In this document: one piece after another, positions 9,861 to 18,160 of the stretch
How positions within the stretch are numbered: the first letter of the stretch is position 1
How the letters are laid out: every line of letters begins with the position of its first letter
Source of the DNA: Stieleria tagensis
GTDB taxonomy: Bacteria; Planctomycetota; Planctomycetia; Pirellulales; Pirellulaceae
NCBI RefSeq assembly: GCF_024129865.1
Contig: NZ_JAMYFE010000035.1
Coordinates: 276 to 40,730, forward strand
Length of the DNA stretch: 40,455 nt
Direction: 5' to 3'
Notes under the pieces: generated by a model
Seen by the model: the letters and a program-made list of their open reading frames with translations, nothing else
Databases searched by the model: none
Told to the model about the DNA's origin: nothing
Program-made: the position numbers and the translations under genes

Positions 9861-9881
9861 ACCCTCCTTTGCAAGGAGGGT
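9861..9881. terminator. Perfect 9-bp stem hairpin
   Basis: ACCCTCCTT (9861-9869) and AAGGAGGGT (9873-9881) form a perfect stem with a 3-base loop. No T-run follows on either strand, so termination is uncertain. It directly follows repeat copy 2 and could belong to that element. It lies between two plus-strand genes. Confidence 0.4.
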
Positions 9882-9974
9882 GAAATCTGTCAACCACTAG
9901 ATCGACGTCCCCAAAGGTCAGCTACAGTGCTGGTCCGATTTTCGATTTCATAGCGCAAACCACAGAACTGAACC

Positions 9975-11249
9975 ATGCCACTGAACCGACGTCAATGTCT
10001 TGCCCAAACAGGAATCGCCGCCCTGTCGGCTTCCCAGCTGCTGGCCAACCTGCCGCAGAACACGCGTCGAATTTTGCTGCGTTCATCGTGGCAAACTGTC
10101 AACATCGGTGACATCGCACACACGCCCGGGATCTTACGGATTTTGGAAACCTATCTGCCCGACGTCGAAATCTACCTGTATCCCAGCAATCTGGACAACG
10201 GAGTCGACTCGCTGTTGTTGTCCCGATTTCCGAAACTGAAGATTGCCAAGAAAGGATCCAAGCTGTTGGACGAGGCATTTGAGACCTGCGATTTTCTGTT
10301 GCACGGTTCTGGCGCTTCGTTGGTTGCCGAGCGACAGGTCGTCCAGTGGCGTGAGCAGACCGGGAAACCCTATGGGATCTATGGAATCACTCTGCCGGAA
10401 AAAAGATCGTCATCCACCACGGCCACGCCGGAGGATGTGATGGCGAAGACGGTGCAGGTGTTGAGTGGCGCCAAATTTGTATTCTTCCGTGATTCAAAGT
10501 CACTTGAGCTGGCGAAAAAGCTGGGCGTCGACAGTCCCGTGATGGAATTCGGACCGGACGCAGCGTTCGCCTGTGACCTGCGGGATGACGCCAAAGCGGA
10601 CGCCTTTTTAAAGCAGCACCAACTCGAAACCGGCAAATTCTTGTGCTGTATCCCGCGACTGCGTTACACGCCTTATTGGACGATCAAAGAGAATGCGGCG
10701 TTTGATCCCGAAAAGAATCGTCGCAATGAACAGATGAAGGAACACGATCATGCGCCGCTGCGTCAGGCGATCATTGATGTGGTGAAACACACCGATTTAA
10801 AGGTACTGGTTTGTCCCGAAGATCGAACGCAAATGAAAGTCGGTAAAGAGATGATCTACGACAAACTGCCGAGCAACCTATTAGAACGGGTCGTTTGGAA
10901 GCCGAATTACTGGTTGACTGGTGAAGCGGTCAGCACGTTCGTCCGTAGTGCAGGTTTGTTCGGGAACGAAATGCACTCGCCGATCATGTGTATCGGTCAT
11001 GGGATACCGGCCATTGTTTGTCGGTTCGCAGAACAGACCACTAAAGGTTTCATGTGGGACGATATCGGTCTCGGTGAGTGGCTGTTCGATTTAGACGACG
11101 AATCGAGTGTCCAGCGAATTGCGCCAACGGTTTTAGCCATGGCGACCGATCCGCAAGGTGCCAAAGCCAAAGCGGAACAGGCGCGTCGATTTGTCGTGCA
11201 ACGTCAACGCGAAACCATGGATCAACTGAAATCGGATTTGGGTGATTGA
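9975..11249 (+). CDS. Polysaccharide pyruvyl transferase family protein
   Basis: The 424-aa protein resembles the polysaccharide pyruvyl transferase family, which adds pyruvate ketals to surface polysaccharides. Typical features are the early segment [15 protein letters not shown], a middle part with [17 protein letters not shown], the FGPDAAFA stretch, and near the C-terminus [18 protein letters not shown]. It lacks a long membrane segment. The N-terminus ([21 protein letters not shown]) looks like a Tat or other export signal, which is odd because these enzymes normally work in the cytoplasm. No good Shine-Dalgarno precedes the ATG. It follows the beta-helix gene after a 238-base gap that contains repeats, so it is probably a separate unit. 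The substrate is unknown. Confidence 0.8.
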   Translation: MPLNRRQCLAQTGIAALSASQLLANLPQNTRRILLRSSWQTVNIGDIAHTPGILRILETYLPDVEIYLYPSNLDNGVDSLLLSRFPKLKIAKKGSKLLDEAFETCDFLLHGSGASLVAERQVVQWREQTGKPYGIYGITLPEKRSSSTTATPEDVMAKTVQVLSGAKFVFFRDSKSLELAKKLGVDSPVMEFGPDAAFACDLRDDAKADAFLKQHQLETGKFLCCIPRLRYTPYWTIKENAAFDPEKNRRNEQMKEHDHAPLRQAIIDVVKHTDLKVLVCPEDRTQMKVGKEMIYDKLPSNLLERVVWKPNYWLTGEAVSTFVRSAGLFGNEMHSPIMCIGHGIPAIVCRFAEQTTKGFMWDDIGLGEWLFDLDDESSVQRIAPTVLAMATDPQGAKAKAEQARRFVVQRQRETMDQLKSDLGD

Positions 11250-11270
11250 GGGATTCATGACCAGCGCGTT

Positions 11271-11394
11271 TTGAAGCCAGCGTTTTTCATCATAACCCGA
11301 CGCGTGAGTGAGGGATTTTGGGTGTTAACGGGGGCCCTCGCTGACGCTTCGGGTTACCAAAAACCAGTGCCCCACGCAAAGGCGCTGGCTTCAA
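11271..11394 (+). repeat. Dispersed intergenic repeat, copy 3 (compound palindrome)
   Basis: Two nested inverted repeats are visible. The outer arms are exact: ttgaagccagcg (11271-11282) and cgctggcttcaa (11383-11394). The inner arms are taacccgacgcgtgag... (11293-11316) and ccctcgctgacgcttc... (11335-11356). The spacer gtgttaacggg is shared with the copy at 34020. Confidence 0.8.
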
Positions 11395-11655
11395 ATCTCA
11401 CGCGTCGGATTGCCATGAAAACGCAACTTTCAACTTTTCACTCTGCTGCTGGGAGAATGGCTCGCAGATTCGAAATTTTAATACGAGCGAACGGGGCATG
11501 AAATTTCCTGTTTTTCCGTAGAGCGTTCGGAAATTCTCGCTCCTCCCCCCCAATTCACCAAGCCTGTACCAATTTGTAGTCAGCGCACTTTTTTACGTCA
11601 CCAACGGCGCTGCGGTGGGGTTAAGAACACAGTGCAGGCATGTTCAAGTAACGAG
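11395..11655. other. Intergenic region after repeat copy 3
   Basis: No gene is seen in this stretch. It begins with a fragment like the repeat tail (cacgcgtcgg at 11399) and is otherwise without recognised structure. It presumably holds the promoter of the gene starting near 11656. Confidence 0.4.
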
Positions 11656-12348
11656 ATGATTCCCAAAAAACTTTTATCTATGGATTCTGACCGAGCTAGC
11701 AGTCAATTTTTGCGGTCGATTGTGATTGCCGGTGGTGCCGCGATTGTGGCTTGTGGATCGTTTTCCGTTTGGAATGCCGGTTGGATTGATTGGACACCGC
11801 AATCCGTGCAATTGCGTGTCAAACCGTCGACAGCGGCAGAGATCGCTGCCGAGAGAGCGGACATTGCGCGGATCAAGCAGTTGAAGGTTGCCAATGCAAA
11901 TCACAAAGCATTGCAAATGGTCGCGGAATTTTCTGGCGTCCAGAATCCGCAACTGATTGATGCAAACAAAGCTGATTTGGACGATGCCACTGCTGTCATC
12001 GGGATTAGCAGCGGGGAATTGGATTGTGCCTTTGTTTTGAAAGACATGACCAGTCCCAAGACACACATTTTAAATCTGGTGATGGGCGGTCAGCCCGTCT
12101 CAGTGACGTATTGCAATTTGGTCGATTGTGTGCGAGTCGTGACCGAGGACTCCGATGACGCAATCCCTTTGAACGTAGGCGGGCTGGATGTCGATGATCA
12201 ACTGGTTTTTGAGCTTCGCGGGACACACTATGGCCAATCTTCTGAAACCCTGCCGTTAGACGATCTGCCGTTCACGCGCACGCGTTGGGGCGCGTGGAAA
12301 CGGGAGCATCCAAGCACCAAAGTTTGGATGCAACCCACGAAAACATAA
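11656..12348 (+). CDS. Membrane-anchored DUF3179-like protein
   Basis: This protein of about 230 aa (start 11656; 11632 GTG or 11680 ATG also possible) has one N-terminal membrane helix (FLRSIVIAGGAAIVACGSF) and an extracytoplasmic domain. The C-terminal part resembles DUF3179: PVSVTYCNLVDCVRV matches the family pattern VTYCPLC in position, and TRWGAWKREHPSTKVW matches its typical ending. It differs in having C-x4-C instead of C-x2-C and in being much shorter than the usual family length. The role of the family is unknown. It appears to stand alone, with no close neighbour on the same strand. Confidence 0.65.
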   Translation: MIPKKLLSMDSDRASSQFLRSIVIAGGAAIVACGSFSVWNAGWIDWTPQSVQLRVKPSTAAEIAAERADIARIKQLKVANANHKALQMVAEFSGVQNPQLIDANKADLDDATAVIGISSGELDCAFVLKDMTSPKTHILNLVMGGQPVSVTYCNLVDCVRVVTEDSDDAIPLNVGGLDVDDQLVFELRGTHYGQSSETLPLDDLPFTRTRWGAWKREHPSTKVWMQPTKT

Positions 12349-12395
12349 TGCACCCTTTCCCTGAGTGCAGTCTCGACGCGTCGAATCTCGATTGA

Positions 12396-12463
12396 GGCGC
12401 AGTGTCGATTGGGACGCAGTGTCGATTGAGGCGCAGTGTCAATCAGATGCAGTGTCGATGGGG
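12396..12463 (+). repeat. Short tandem repeat, about 17 bp x 4
   Basis: The core gcagtgtc recurs at 12399, 12416, 12433 and 12449, giving periods of 17, 17 and 16 bases, each followed by a version of gattgaggc. A weaker partial unit (tctcgattgag) precedes it. The array lies 32 bases before the start of the next gene. Confidence 0.8.
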
Positions 12464-12494
12464 CATAGTAGCGACCGATAAAGGAGTGGAACGT

Positions 12495-13142
12495 ATGAAA
12501 TTGTCTGTTGCTGCCAATCTATTGTTCGTTGTGCTCTGCAGCTTTCGGCTCGCTCAGGCCACCGAACCCTTTGCCGGCGAGGAATTGAAACAGATCGATT
12601 TCCAAGGCCACTCATGGGTCGGACGTGATGTGGCTGCTTTGGAGAAAACAAGTTATTTAGGTGATGACGCCCTGCGGATGACGTCAGCCTCGATGACCTC
12701 GTTTGCATACGTCGACGAGTTGGATTTTCGATCTGGAAGCGTCGAAATGGACCTGGCATCCGTGGGACGTTCTGTCGCGTCAATTGGCTTTTTTGGCAGT
12801 GCCGACGGGAAACAGTTTGATCGATTGATCATCAACCGATTGAGACGTTTCGATGAAAACGGATCCCACCGGCTGCGTCAGGCGGTGGTGACAATGAACA
12901 AAGAAATCTCCATCGTTTTGAATGTCTATGCAACACGCAATCAAGATGGCGATGAAGGCGATCTACAGAACTGGATTCATGTGCGATTGGAACTGAATCA
13001 GAACCGATTGAAGGTGTTTATCGACGATGATGACACGCCCGCGTTCGAAACCGGAGGCGTATTTGACCAGGCGCGCAGCGGTCGAATTGGTATTTGTGGG
13101 TCACCGTGCCTGATCAAGAACTTTCGTGCGATGCCACATTGA
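12495..13142 (+). CDS. Secreted lectin-fold (LamG/DUF1080-like) hypothetical protein
   Basis: This 215-aa secreted protein has a signal peptide (MKLSVAANLLFVVLCSFRLAQA) and a single beta-sandwich domain. It has the pattern of concanavalin-like domains (FRSGSVEMDL, WIHVRLELNQNRLKVFIDDD, SGRIGICG), similar in outline to DUF1080. The start at 12495 is fixed by AAGGAG at 12481-12486, eight bases upstream, so the longer frame from 12402 is not used. The stop lies inside the facing gene: the last 29 bases overlap the 3' end of the isochorismatase-family gene. It probably binds carbohydrate, but no ligand can be named. Confidence 0.75.
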   Translation: MKLSVAANLLFVVLCSFRLAQATEPFAGEELKQIDFQGHSWVGRDVAALEKTSYLGDDALRMTSASMTSFAYVDELDFRSGSVEMDLASVGRSVASIGFFGSADGKQFDRLIINRLRRFDENGSHRLRQAVVTMNKEISIVLNVYATRNQDGDEGDLQNWIHVRLELNQNRLKVFIDDDDTPAFETGGVFDQARSGRIGICGSPCLIKNFRAMPH

Positions 13143-13851
13143 TCAGCGGAGCAACCAAGCGCGCAACATCTTCGAACTTCAGAATGCGTGCGTAACGATC
13201 TCGCAGCGTGGACAATGACGCTTCGTGTAATTCGGGCGTCACCGTTGCGCAGCAATCCTCGATGACGGTCACCAGGTATCCCAGGTCACAGGCGTCGCGG
13301 ACGGTGGTTTCGACGCATTCATTCGTGTAGACACCGACCACAAACAACGACTCAATCCCCATGTTCTTCAGAACGTAGTGAATGTTGGTCGATGAAAATA
13401 CGCCGCTCGCGGTTTTGTTGATCACGATTTCGTCGCGCCCTTTGTCCGGCGCAATGATTTCCAGGAAATCGGCTTCGCGGGAACCCGGTGCAGCCAACAA
13501 TCCCAGTCGCCGGTGACCTTTGCTGCGGTCGCGTCCGTCTCGGGTCAACGCTTGAATGCGTGTGTGAATGACTTCGATTTGATGGGTCCGAAAGATGTCT
13601 TGCAATGCACGAACGTTGGGCAACACCAATCGCTCCAAGCGATCGAAATAGTATTCCTGGGCCTCCAATGGAACGCCGCTGTTCTCTGCGTCTTTGAAGA
13701 CGCCATGGCCGCGTGATGCGTCCAAGTACTGCAAGTCGATGCACAATAGGGCCGCGTGGCCTTCGAGTAGGAACTCGCGATGTGCCGGATTTTCGACGAA
13801 CGATTCGTGATAGACTTCCTTTAACGGATCAACATGCTCGGAAGGTGTCAT
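13114..13851 (-). CDS. Isochorismatase-family cysteine hydrolase
   Basis: This cytoplasmic amidohydrolase has 245 aa and the full catalytic triad of the family: Asp39 (CIDLQ), Lys146 (INKTASGVF) and Cys179 (GVYTNECVETT). The family includes N-carbamoylsarcosine amidase, ureidoacrylate hydrolase, biuret hydrolase and nicotinamidase, all of which cleave amide or carbamoyl bonds. A long insert around residues 50-70 is noted. It is the last gene of the eleven-gene minus-strand run, 34 bases after the M20 hydrolase. Context with an N-carbamoyl-hydrolase-type enzyme and sarcosine methyltransferases suggests an N-carbamoyl or amide substrate. The exact substrate is not determinable from sequence. 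Confidence 0.88.
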   Translation of the reverse strand: MTPSEHVDPLKEVYHESFVENPAHREFLLEGHAALLCIDLQYLDASRGHGVFKDAENSGVPLEAQEYYFDRLERLVLPNVRALQDIFRTHQIEVIHTRIQALTRDGRDRSKGHRRLGLLAAPGSREADFLEIIAPDKGRDEIVINKTASGVFSSTNIHYVLKNMGIESLFVVGVYTNECVETTVRDACDLGYLVTVIEDCCATVTPELHEASLSTLRDRYARILKFEDVARLVAPLINVASHESS

Positions 13852-13885
13852 GCGCTGCTGCTAAGTGGTGTGTTGGCGGTTGGCG

Positions 13886-15124
13886 TTATTCAGATGCCAT
13901 CTCAATCAATGTCTGTAACATTAGGTTAGCACCGGCACCGATGTCCGACCATGCGGTCCATTCGGCGGGGGAGTGGCTTTGCCCATTCTTACTGGGGACA
14001 AAAATCATTCCAACCGGAACCATGCCGCCCATGATCTGGGCGTCATGCGCTGCACCGCTGGGCATGCGTAGGTGATCCAGTCCCAGGCGACCCGCTTGGC
14101 GTAGCAATCGATCGACGATCTCCTGATGGCATGCCACCGGTGTCAGATGACTCTTTTGTTCGAACTCGAACATTAAATTGCGGCGTCGGGCGATTGCCGA
14201 CAATGCCTTGCGCATCGCCACGCCCAATTCATCTAAAATTGTGTCACTGGTGTCTCGAACATCGAGCGAAAATTCCACCAAACCAGGAACGGTGTTGGTC
14301 GCACCGGGAGTGATCTGCGCCTTGCCGATGGTCGCTCGACTGCGGTCGCTGCCATTTTCTTCCAGGATGCGCGGCAACTCGTGAGCAAAATCGGCCAATC
14401 CCATGAAGGCATCGTAGCGCATGTCCATCGGGGTCGTACCGGCATGGTTTGCTTCGCCGCGCAACGTGATCGCCCACGTGAACAAACCGGTGATCTCATC
14501 AACAATGCCGACCGTCTTTTTGGTCCGTTCCAAAACGGGGCCTTGTTCAATGTGTAGCTCTAGATAGCTGGCAATGGAGTCGGGATCGCGAGCCGCATCC
14601 AGAGCAGCCATCGGTTCACAACCGTGTCGTAGCAATTCATCGTGCAGTGTCACGCCGCTCAGATCACTCATCGTTGCCAACATCTGCGGATTGATCTGAC
14701 CGCACAGTGACTGGGAACCGAACATTCCGCCAAAGCGTCCTTCTTCATCGCTGAATGCGATCAGTTCCACCGTCCGCAGTGGCTGGACGCCGCTGGCTTT
14801 CATACAGCGTAAGCATTCCAAGGCGACCACCACGCCCAATGTTCCGTCCAATGCACCGGCGCAGGGAACGGTGTCGATGTGTGAACCGACCAAAACGCGA
14901 GGCAGATCGGTTGTACCATGCAAGATTCCGGAAACGTTTAACGCACCGTCGCGATTTGATTCCAGGCCGGCCGCTTCGATTTGCTCGGTCAACCAACGCT
15001 TTCCCTGCATGTCGGCATCGGTAAATGCCATTCGGTAGATCCCGCGATCATCGGAATTTCGTCCGATCTCCGCCAGCGCAAGGATGTTGGCTTTGATTCG
15101 TTCTAAGTCGACCTGTAATTCCAT
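13886..15124 (-). CDS. M20-family hydantoinase/carbamoylase-type amidohydrolase
   Basis: This is a metal-dependent hydrolase of the group containing N-carbamoyl-L-amino acid hydrolase, beta-ureidopropionase and allantoate amidohydrolase. The 412-aa protein shows metal ligands His82 (GSHIDT), Asp93 (GALDGTLG), Glu127/Glu128 (FSDEEGRFG), His191 (HIEQGPVLE) and a late His in GAAHDAQIMGG. GEANHAGTTPM lies in the dimerisation domain. The start at 15124 follows the stop of the asparagine-synthetase-like gene by 8 bases, and an in-frame upstream extension would overlap that gene and is not conserved in type. The enzyme should release ammonia and CO2 from an N-carbamoyl amino acid or a related ureide. 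Confidence 0.9.
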   Translation of the reverse strand: MELQVDLERIKANILALAEIGRNSDDRGIYRMAFTDADMQGKRWLTEQIEAAGLESNRDGALNVSGILHGTTDLPRVLVGSHIDTVPCAGALDGTLGVVVALECLRCMKASGVQPLRTVELIAFSDEEGRFGGMFGSQSLCGQINPQMLATMSDLSGVTLHDELLRHGCEPMAALDAARDPDSIASYLELHIEQGPVLERTKKTVGIVDEITGLFTWAITLRGEANHAGTTPMDMRYDAFMGLADFAHELPRILEENGSDRSRATIGKAQITPGATNTVPGLVEFSLDVRDTSDTILDELGVAMRKALSAIARRRNLMFEFEQKSHLTPVACHQEIVDRLLRQAGRLGLDHLRMPSGAAHDAQIMGGMVPVGMIFVPSKNGQSHSPAEWTAWSDIGAGANLMLQTLIEMASE

Positions 15125-15132
15125 GTTGATCC

Positions 15133-17052
15133 CTAATCCACAGCCGGCAGTGGTAAACCCTCGACGTATTGTCCGTGCAGCATATGGATCTGCAGCGCAT
15201 GATTCATGACGATGTCGTTTCGACGTGAAATCGTACCATCGGTCTCCTGCCAAGCCTGGTCGATGAAACTGCCAAACTTCGTTGAATCAAGGATGCCGAC
15301 CGTCGACATTCGGTCGGCGGTCAACCAGTGATCCATCATTTCCTGAATCGCGTTGCGTTTAACCGGATCGGTGTGGGCCGGAGGCGCCATAAAGGCAAAC
15401 TTTTTGCGCTCATACAGTTCTTTTGGCAACACGTTGACCATCGCCTCACGCAGCACCCACTTTTCAACGCCGTCGCGAATGCGAACTTCTGGTGGAATGG
15501 TCACGGCGTACTCAGCAACATGGTGATCCAAAAACGCCGGGCGGGCTTCCATGCTGTTGGCCATGTCCATGCGGTCGCCGCCCCAGGTCAGGATCTGTCC
15601 CTCCAGCATGGTCTTGCACCAGCTGTACTGGGAAATATCCAACCGATGTCTGCCGCGGACTTGGGCGGGATCAATTGCACGCGCGACTTCGCCGACCGGA
15701 TCATAGTCGTTCAACAGATCTCGCATCTGATCGGTCAACAAGGGTTTGACGCGCTGGAGCGTCATCATCCAGGGCTGGATCCATGAGGGCGTGAACCCAC
15801 ACAAATCCTGCCAATCCGGGTGCTGGAGATCTTTTTCCGCCAATAGGGCGCCGGCAAAGATGCTTTCCTCGTCATCGCGCCCTAGCCAGTCCTGTTTGAA
15901 AAACGGATAGCCGCCGAACAATTCATCGGACCCTTCACCGGTGATCACCGCTTTGTAGTTACATGCCCGTACCCGGCGACTCATGTGCCATTTGGCAACC
16001 GCCAGCGTGTTGTAGAACGTCCGCTCGGCGTGCCAGGTGGCGCGTTCGAATGCCGGACCATACAATTCTTTTTCGGTCAGCAACAGCAATTCCTGTTCGG
16101 CTCCGGTACGCTCGGCCATCAGTTTGGCGATATGCGATTCGTCATAGGCTGCGTTGTCAAACGCGATCGTGAATGCTTTGATCGGCGATTGTTGCAGCGT
16201 GGTTGCCAGTCCCAGAATCGAACAGCTGTCGATGCCGCCGGAAAGATAACAACCCACTGGAACGTCGGCTTCCAACCGCATTGCGACGGCATCGATCAAT
16301 CGGTCCTGAACGCCTTGAACGTATTCAGCCGGATCCGGGTTGGGGTCATGCGACTGTGGGAATTCTAAATCCCACCAGCGCTGTGTGGTTGTTTCCAAGC
16401 GGCCGTCGCGCTGCTGGACGATCAACATATGACCGGGCATCAAAGCGTTGACGCCTTCAAACGCTGTCGTACCCGGTACCATGACTTGCATCATTTGGTG
16501 GATTGCAGCTTTCGGGCACAACTTTGGGGTGACGTCGGGGTGTTGCAGGATCGATTTGACCTCTGACCCCCAGACGATTCCTCCGGAGTTCACGCTGTAG
16601 TACAGCGGTTTGACGCCGAAGCGGTCGCGGATCAGGATCAATCGCTTCTCGCGATGGTCGTACAAGACAATGGCAAACTCGCCTCGCAATTGATCGACGA
16701 ACTGCAGCCCGTGTTTCAAGTACAACGGCAATGTGATCGCGCTATCGCTTTTGCCGTTGCACAGCAGTGACTCACATGCCAATTGCGTTCGGACGCGTTT
16801 GTAACCGTACAGTTCGCCGTTCACCGTGACCGCATAATCTCCGTCATCTGTCTCGATCGGCTGATGACCGTGGCTGAGTCCGATGATCGAAAGACGTGTG
16901 TGACCGAGCGCCAGGCCTTGATCGACGAACAACCGACTGCCGCGATCATCGGGACCGCGGTGGTCCAGAACATCGAGCATTTGGTCCAGGGTGAACCGCA
17001 GTTCTCGTTCGTTGGTTCGTGATGGATTCCAGAATCCAGTGATTCCGCACAT
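15133..17052 (-). CDS. asnB: Glutamine-dependent asparagine synthetase-like amidotransferase
   Basis: The 639-aa protein has an N-terminal class II glutaminase (nucleophile Cys2; RLSIIGL at 53-59, NGELYGY at 78-84, about residues 1-215) and an ATP-pyrophosphatase synthetase domain (PP-loop SGGIDS at 271-276, then GEGSDELFGGYPFF). By family it activates a carboxylate with ATP and transfers ammonia from glutamine, giving asparagine or another amide. AsnB-type enzymes also make amide osmolytes (AsnO in N-acetylglutaminylglutamine amide synthesis), which matters here because it sits in an osmolyte operon. The ATG lies 20 bases after the carbamoyltransferase-like gene. Whether aspartate is its true substrate is open. 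Confidence 0.9.
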   Translation of the reverse strand: MCGITGFWNPSRTNERELRFTLDQMLDVLDHRGPDDRGSRLFVDQGLALGHTRLSIIGLSHGHQPIETDDGDYAVTVNGELYGYKRVRTQLACESLLCNGKSDSAITLPLYLKHGLQFVDQLRGEFAIVLYDHREKRLILIRDRFGVKPLYYSVNSGGIVWGSEVKSILQHPDVTPKLCPKAAIHQMMQVMVPGTTAFEGVNALMPGHMLIVQQRDGRLETTTQRWWDLEFPQSHDPNPDPAEYVQGVQDRLIDAVAMRLEADVPVGCYLSGGIDSCSILGLATTLQQSPIKAFTIAFDNAAYDESHIAKLMAERTGAEQELLLLTEKELYGPAFERATWHAERTFYNTLAVAKWHMSRRVRACNYKAVITGEGSDELFGGYPFFKQDWLGRDDEESIFAGALLAEKDLQHPDWQDLCGFTPSWIQPWMMTLQRVKPLLTDQMRDLLNDYDPVGEVARAIDPAQVRGRHRLDISQYSWCKTMLEGQILTWGGDRMDMANSMEARPAFLDHHVAEYAVTIPPEVRIRDGVEKWVLREAMVNVLPKELYERKKFAFMAPPAHTDPVKRNAIQEMMDHWLTADRMSTVGILDSTKFGSFIDQAWQETDGTISRRNDIVMNHALQIHMLHGQYVEGLPLPAVD

Positions 17053-17072
17053 GGGTGTTTCGCAATTGGAGT

Positions 17073-18149
17073 TTAAAGATCTTTGATTCGGTCTAACCGC
17101 TGAAGCACGGATACCAAGACGGCTTGTCGGATGAAGACAGCACCGGCGGCTTGAGCGAAATACAGGTTGTGCTGGGTTTCGTCCAAGTCTTCCGAGAGTT
17201 CATCGTTACGCGCAAGCGGATGTAACACGACCGCCTCGGGTTTCATCCCGCTGGCCATTTCCAATTTGTAACGGCCATCCAAATTGCGATAGCTGTCGCC
17301 CAAGAACGCGATCGAGTTGACGTACACGACATCTAGTTGTGAAATCACATCTTGAACATCATTGGTGATCTCAATCGGAATCGGCGACTCCTCCATCGGC
17401 CCGGTCAGGTCCAATCCGACCGGATCGGCCATCTCAGAAACCAACGTGATTTTGGAAACCGCCCCGGTGAACATCAGCGACAAGCGAAAGAAACTTTTGA
17501 CCGCCCGCATCGATCCCGGTGTTCCGATGATGCCCAAGTGGATGCGACGATCCGGTGGGCAATCGGGGCTACACAGTTCCGGGCGCCATTTCAATAACGC
17601 ATACCAATCGATCAACGCCTGGGTCGGATGATGTCCGCTGCCGTTACCGGCGTTGATCAATGGGCGTTGCAGATTCTTTTGAATCTCGTCTAAACAATTG
17701 GTGTCAGGATGCCGCATGATCACGACATCCCCATAGGTGTTGAACATCTCGCCGATGTCGGCCAGCGTTTCGCCCTTGGCAATCCCCGTGACCTGGCCGT
17801 CCGGCACCGAAAGGACTTTTCCATCCAATCGCATCATCGCGCTTTCGAATGACAGTCGCGTTCGTGTACTGGCTTCGAAAAAGGCCGTGATGGCGATCTT
17901 TCCGTCCAAGGGTTTGTCGAATTCGACCACACGTGTCTCAAGCCGCGCCGCAAACTGGGCGATGGCGACCACCGTTCGCCGATCAAACTGGCGGGGGTGC
18001 AGGATCGATTGACCGGCCAAAGCCTCCAATGCTTCGCGATCAAGTTTTCCATCGGTGAAATCGATTAACCGTTGCGGGTCGAGCCGCCGGCCTTTCGAAT
18101 TCGTCGCGTTTTCGGTCAGTGCGACGGCGACCTGTTGTGCATTTTTCAT
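17073..18149 (-). CDS. Aspartate carbamoyltransferase-like enzyme (probable paralogue with changed acceptor site)
   Basis: This 358-aa protein belongs to the aspartate/ornithine carbamoyltransferase family. Carbamoyl-phosphate motifs are intact: STRTR at 94-98, the mobile-loop Lys125 (AKGETLAD) and HPTQALIDWY from 174. The C-terminal block PLARNDELSEDLDETQHNLY matches PyrB. The loop that in E. coli ATCase carries Arg229 and Gln231 (TRVQKER) reads VNSIAFLGDS here, and HPLPR is HPLAR. So the carbamoyl donor is probably conserved and the amino-group acceptor may not be aspartate. The ATG at 18149 lies 11 bases after the 41-aa membrane protein. Automated annotation would probably call it pyrB, and a true ATCase remains possible. 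Confidence 0.82.
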   Translation of the reverse strand: MKNAQQVAVALTENATNSKGRRLDPQRLIDFTDGKLDREALEALAGQSILHPRQFDRRTVVAIAQFAARLETRVVEFDKPLDGKIAITAFFEASTRTRLSFESAMMRLDGKVLSVPDGQVTGIAKGETLADIGEMFNTYGDVVIMRHPDTNCLDEIQKNLQRPLINAGNGSGHHPTQALIDWYALLKWRPELCSPDCPPDRRIHLGIIGTPGSMRAVKSFFRLSLMFTGAVSKITLVSEMADPVGLDLTGPMEESPIPIEITNDVQDVISQLDVVYVNSIAFLGDSYRNLDGRYKLEMASGMKPEAVVLHPLARNDELSEDLDETQHNLYFAQAAGAVFIRQAVLVSVLQRLDRIKDL

Positions 18150-18160
18150 TGAAAAAAGGA

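Noticed and set aside
9756-9881. CRISPR-like repeats among the palindromic intergenic copies
   Set aside because: Copies are dispersed, not regularly spaced, have no spacers, and no cas genes are present.
15133-17052. NAGGN osmolyte synthesis cluster
   Set aside because: The AsnB-like gene is present, but no N-acetylglutaminylglutamine synthetase (ATP-grasp/GNAT) gene is nearby.
17073-18149. YgeW-type unknown carbamoyltransferase
   Set aside because: The motif order and C-terminal block are closer to PyrB than to YgeW, so I kept the ATCase-like call.
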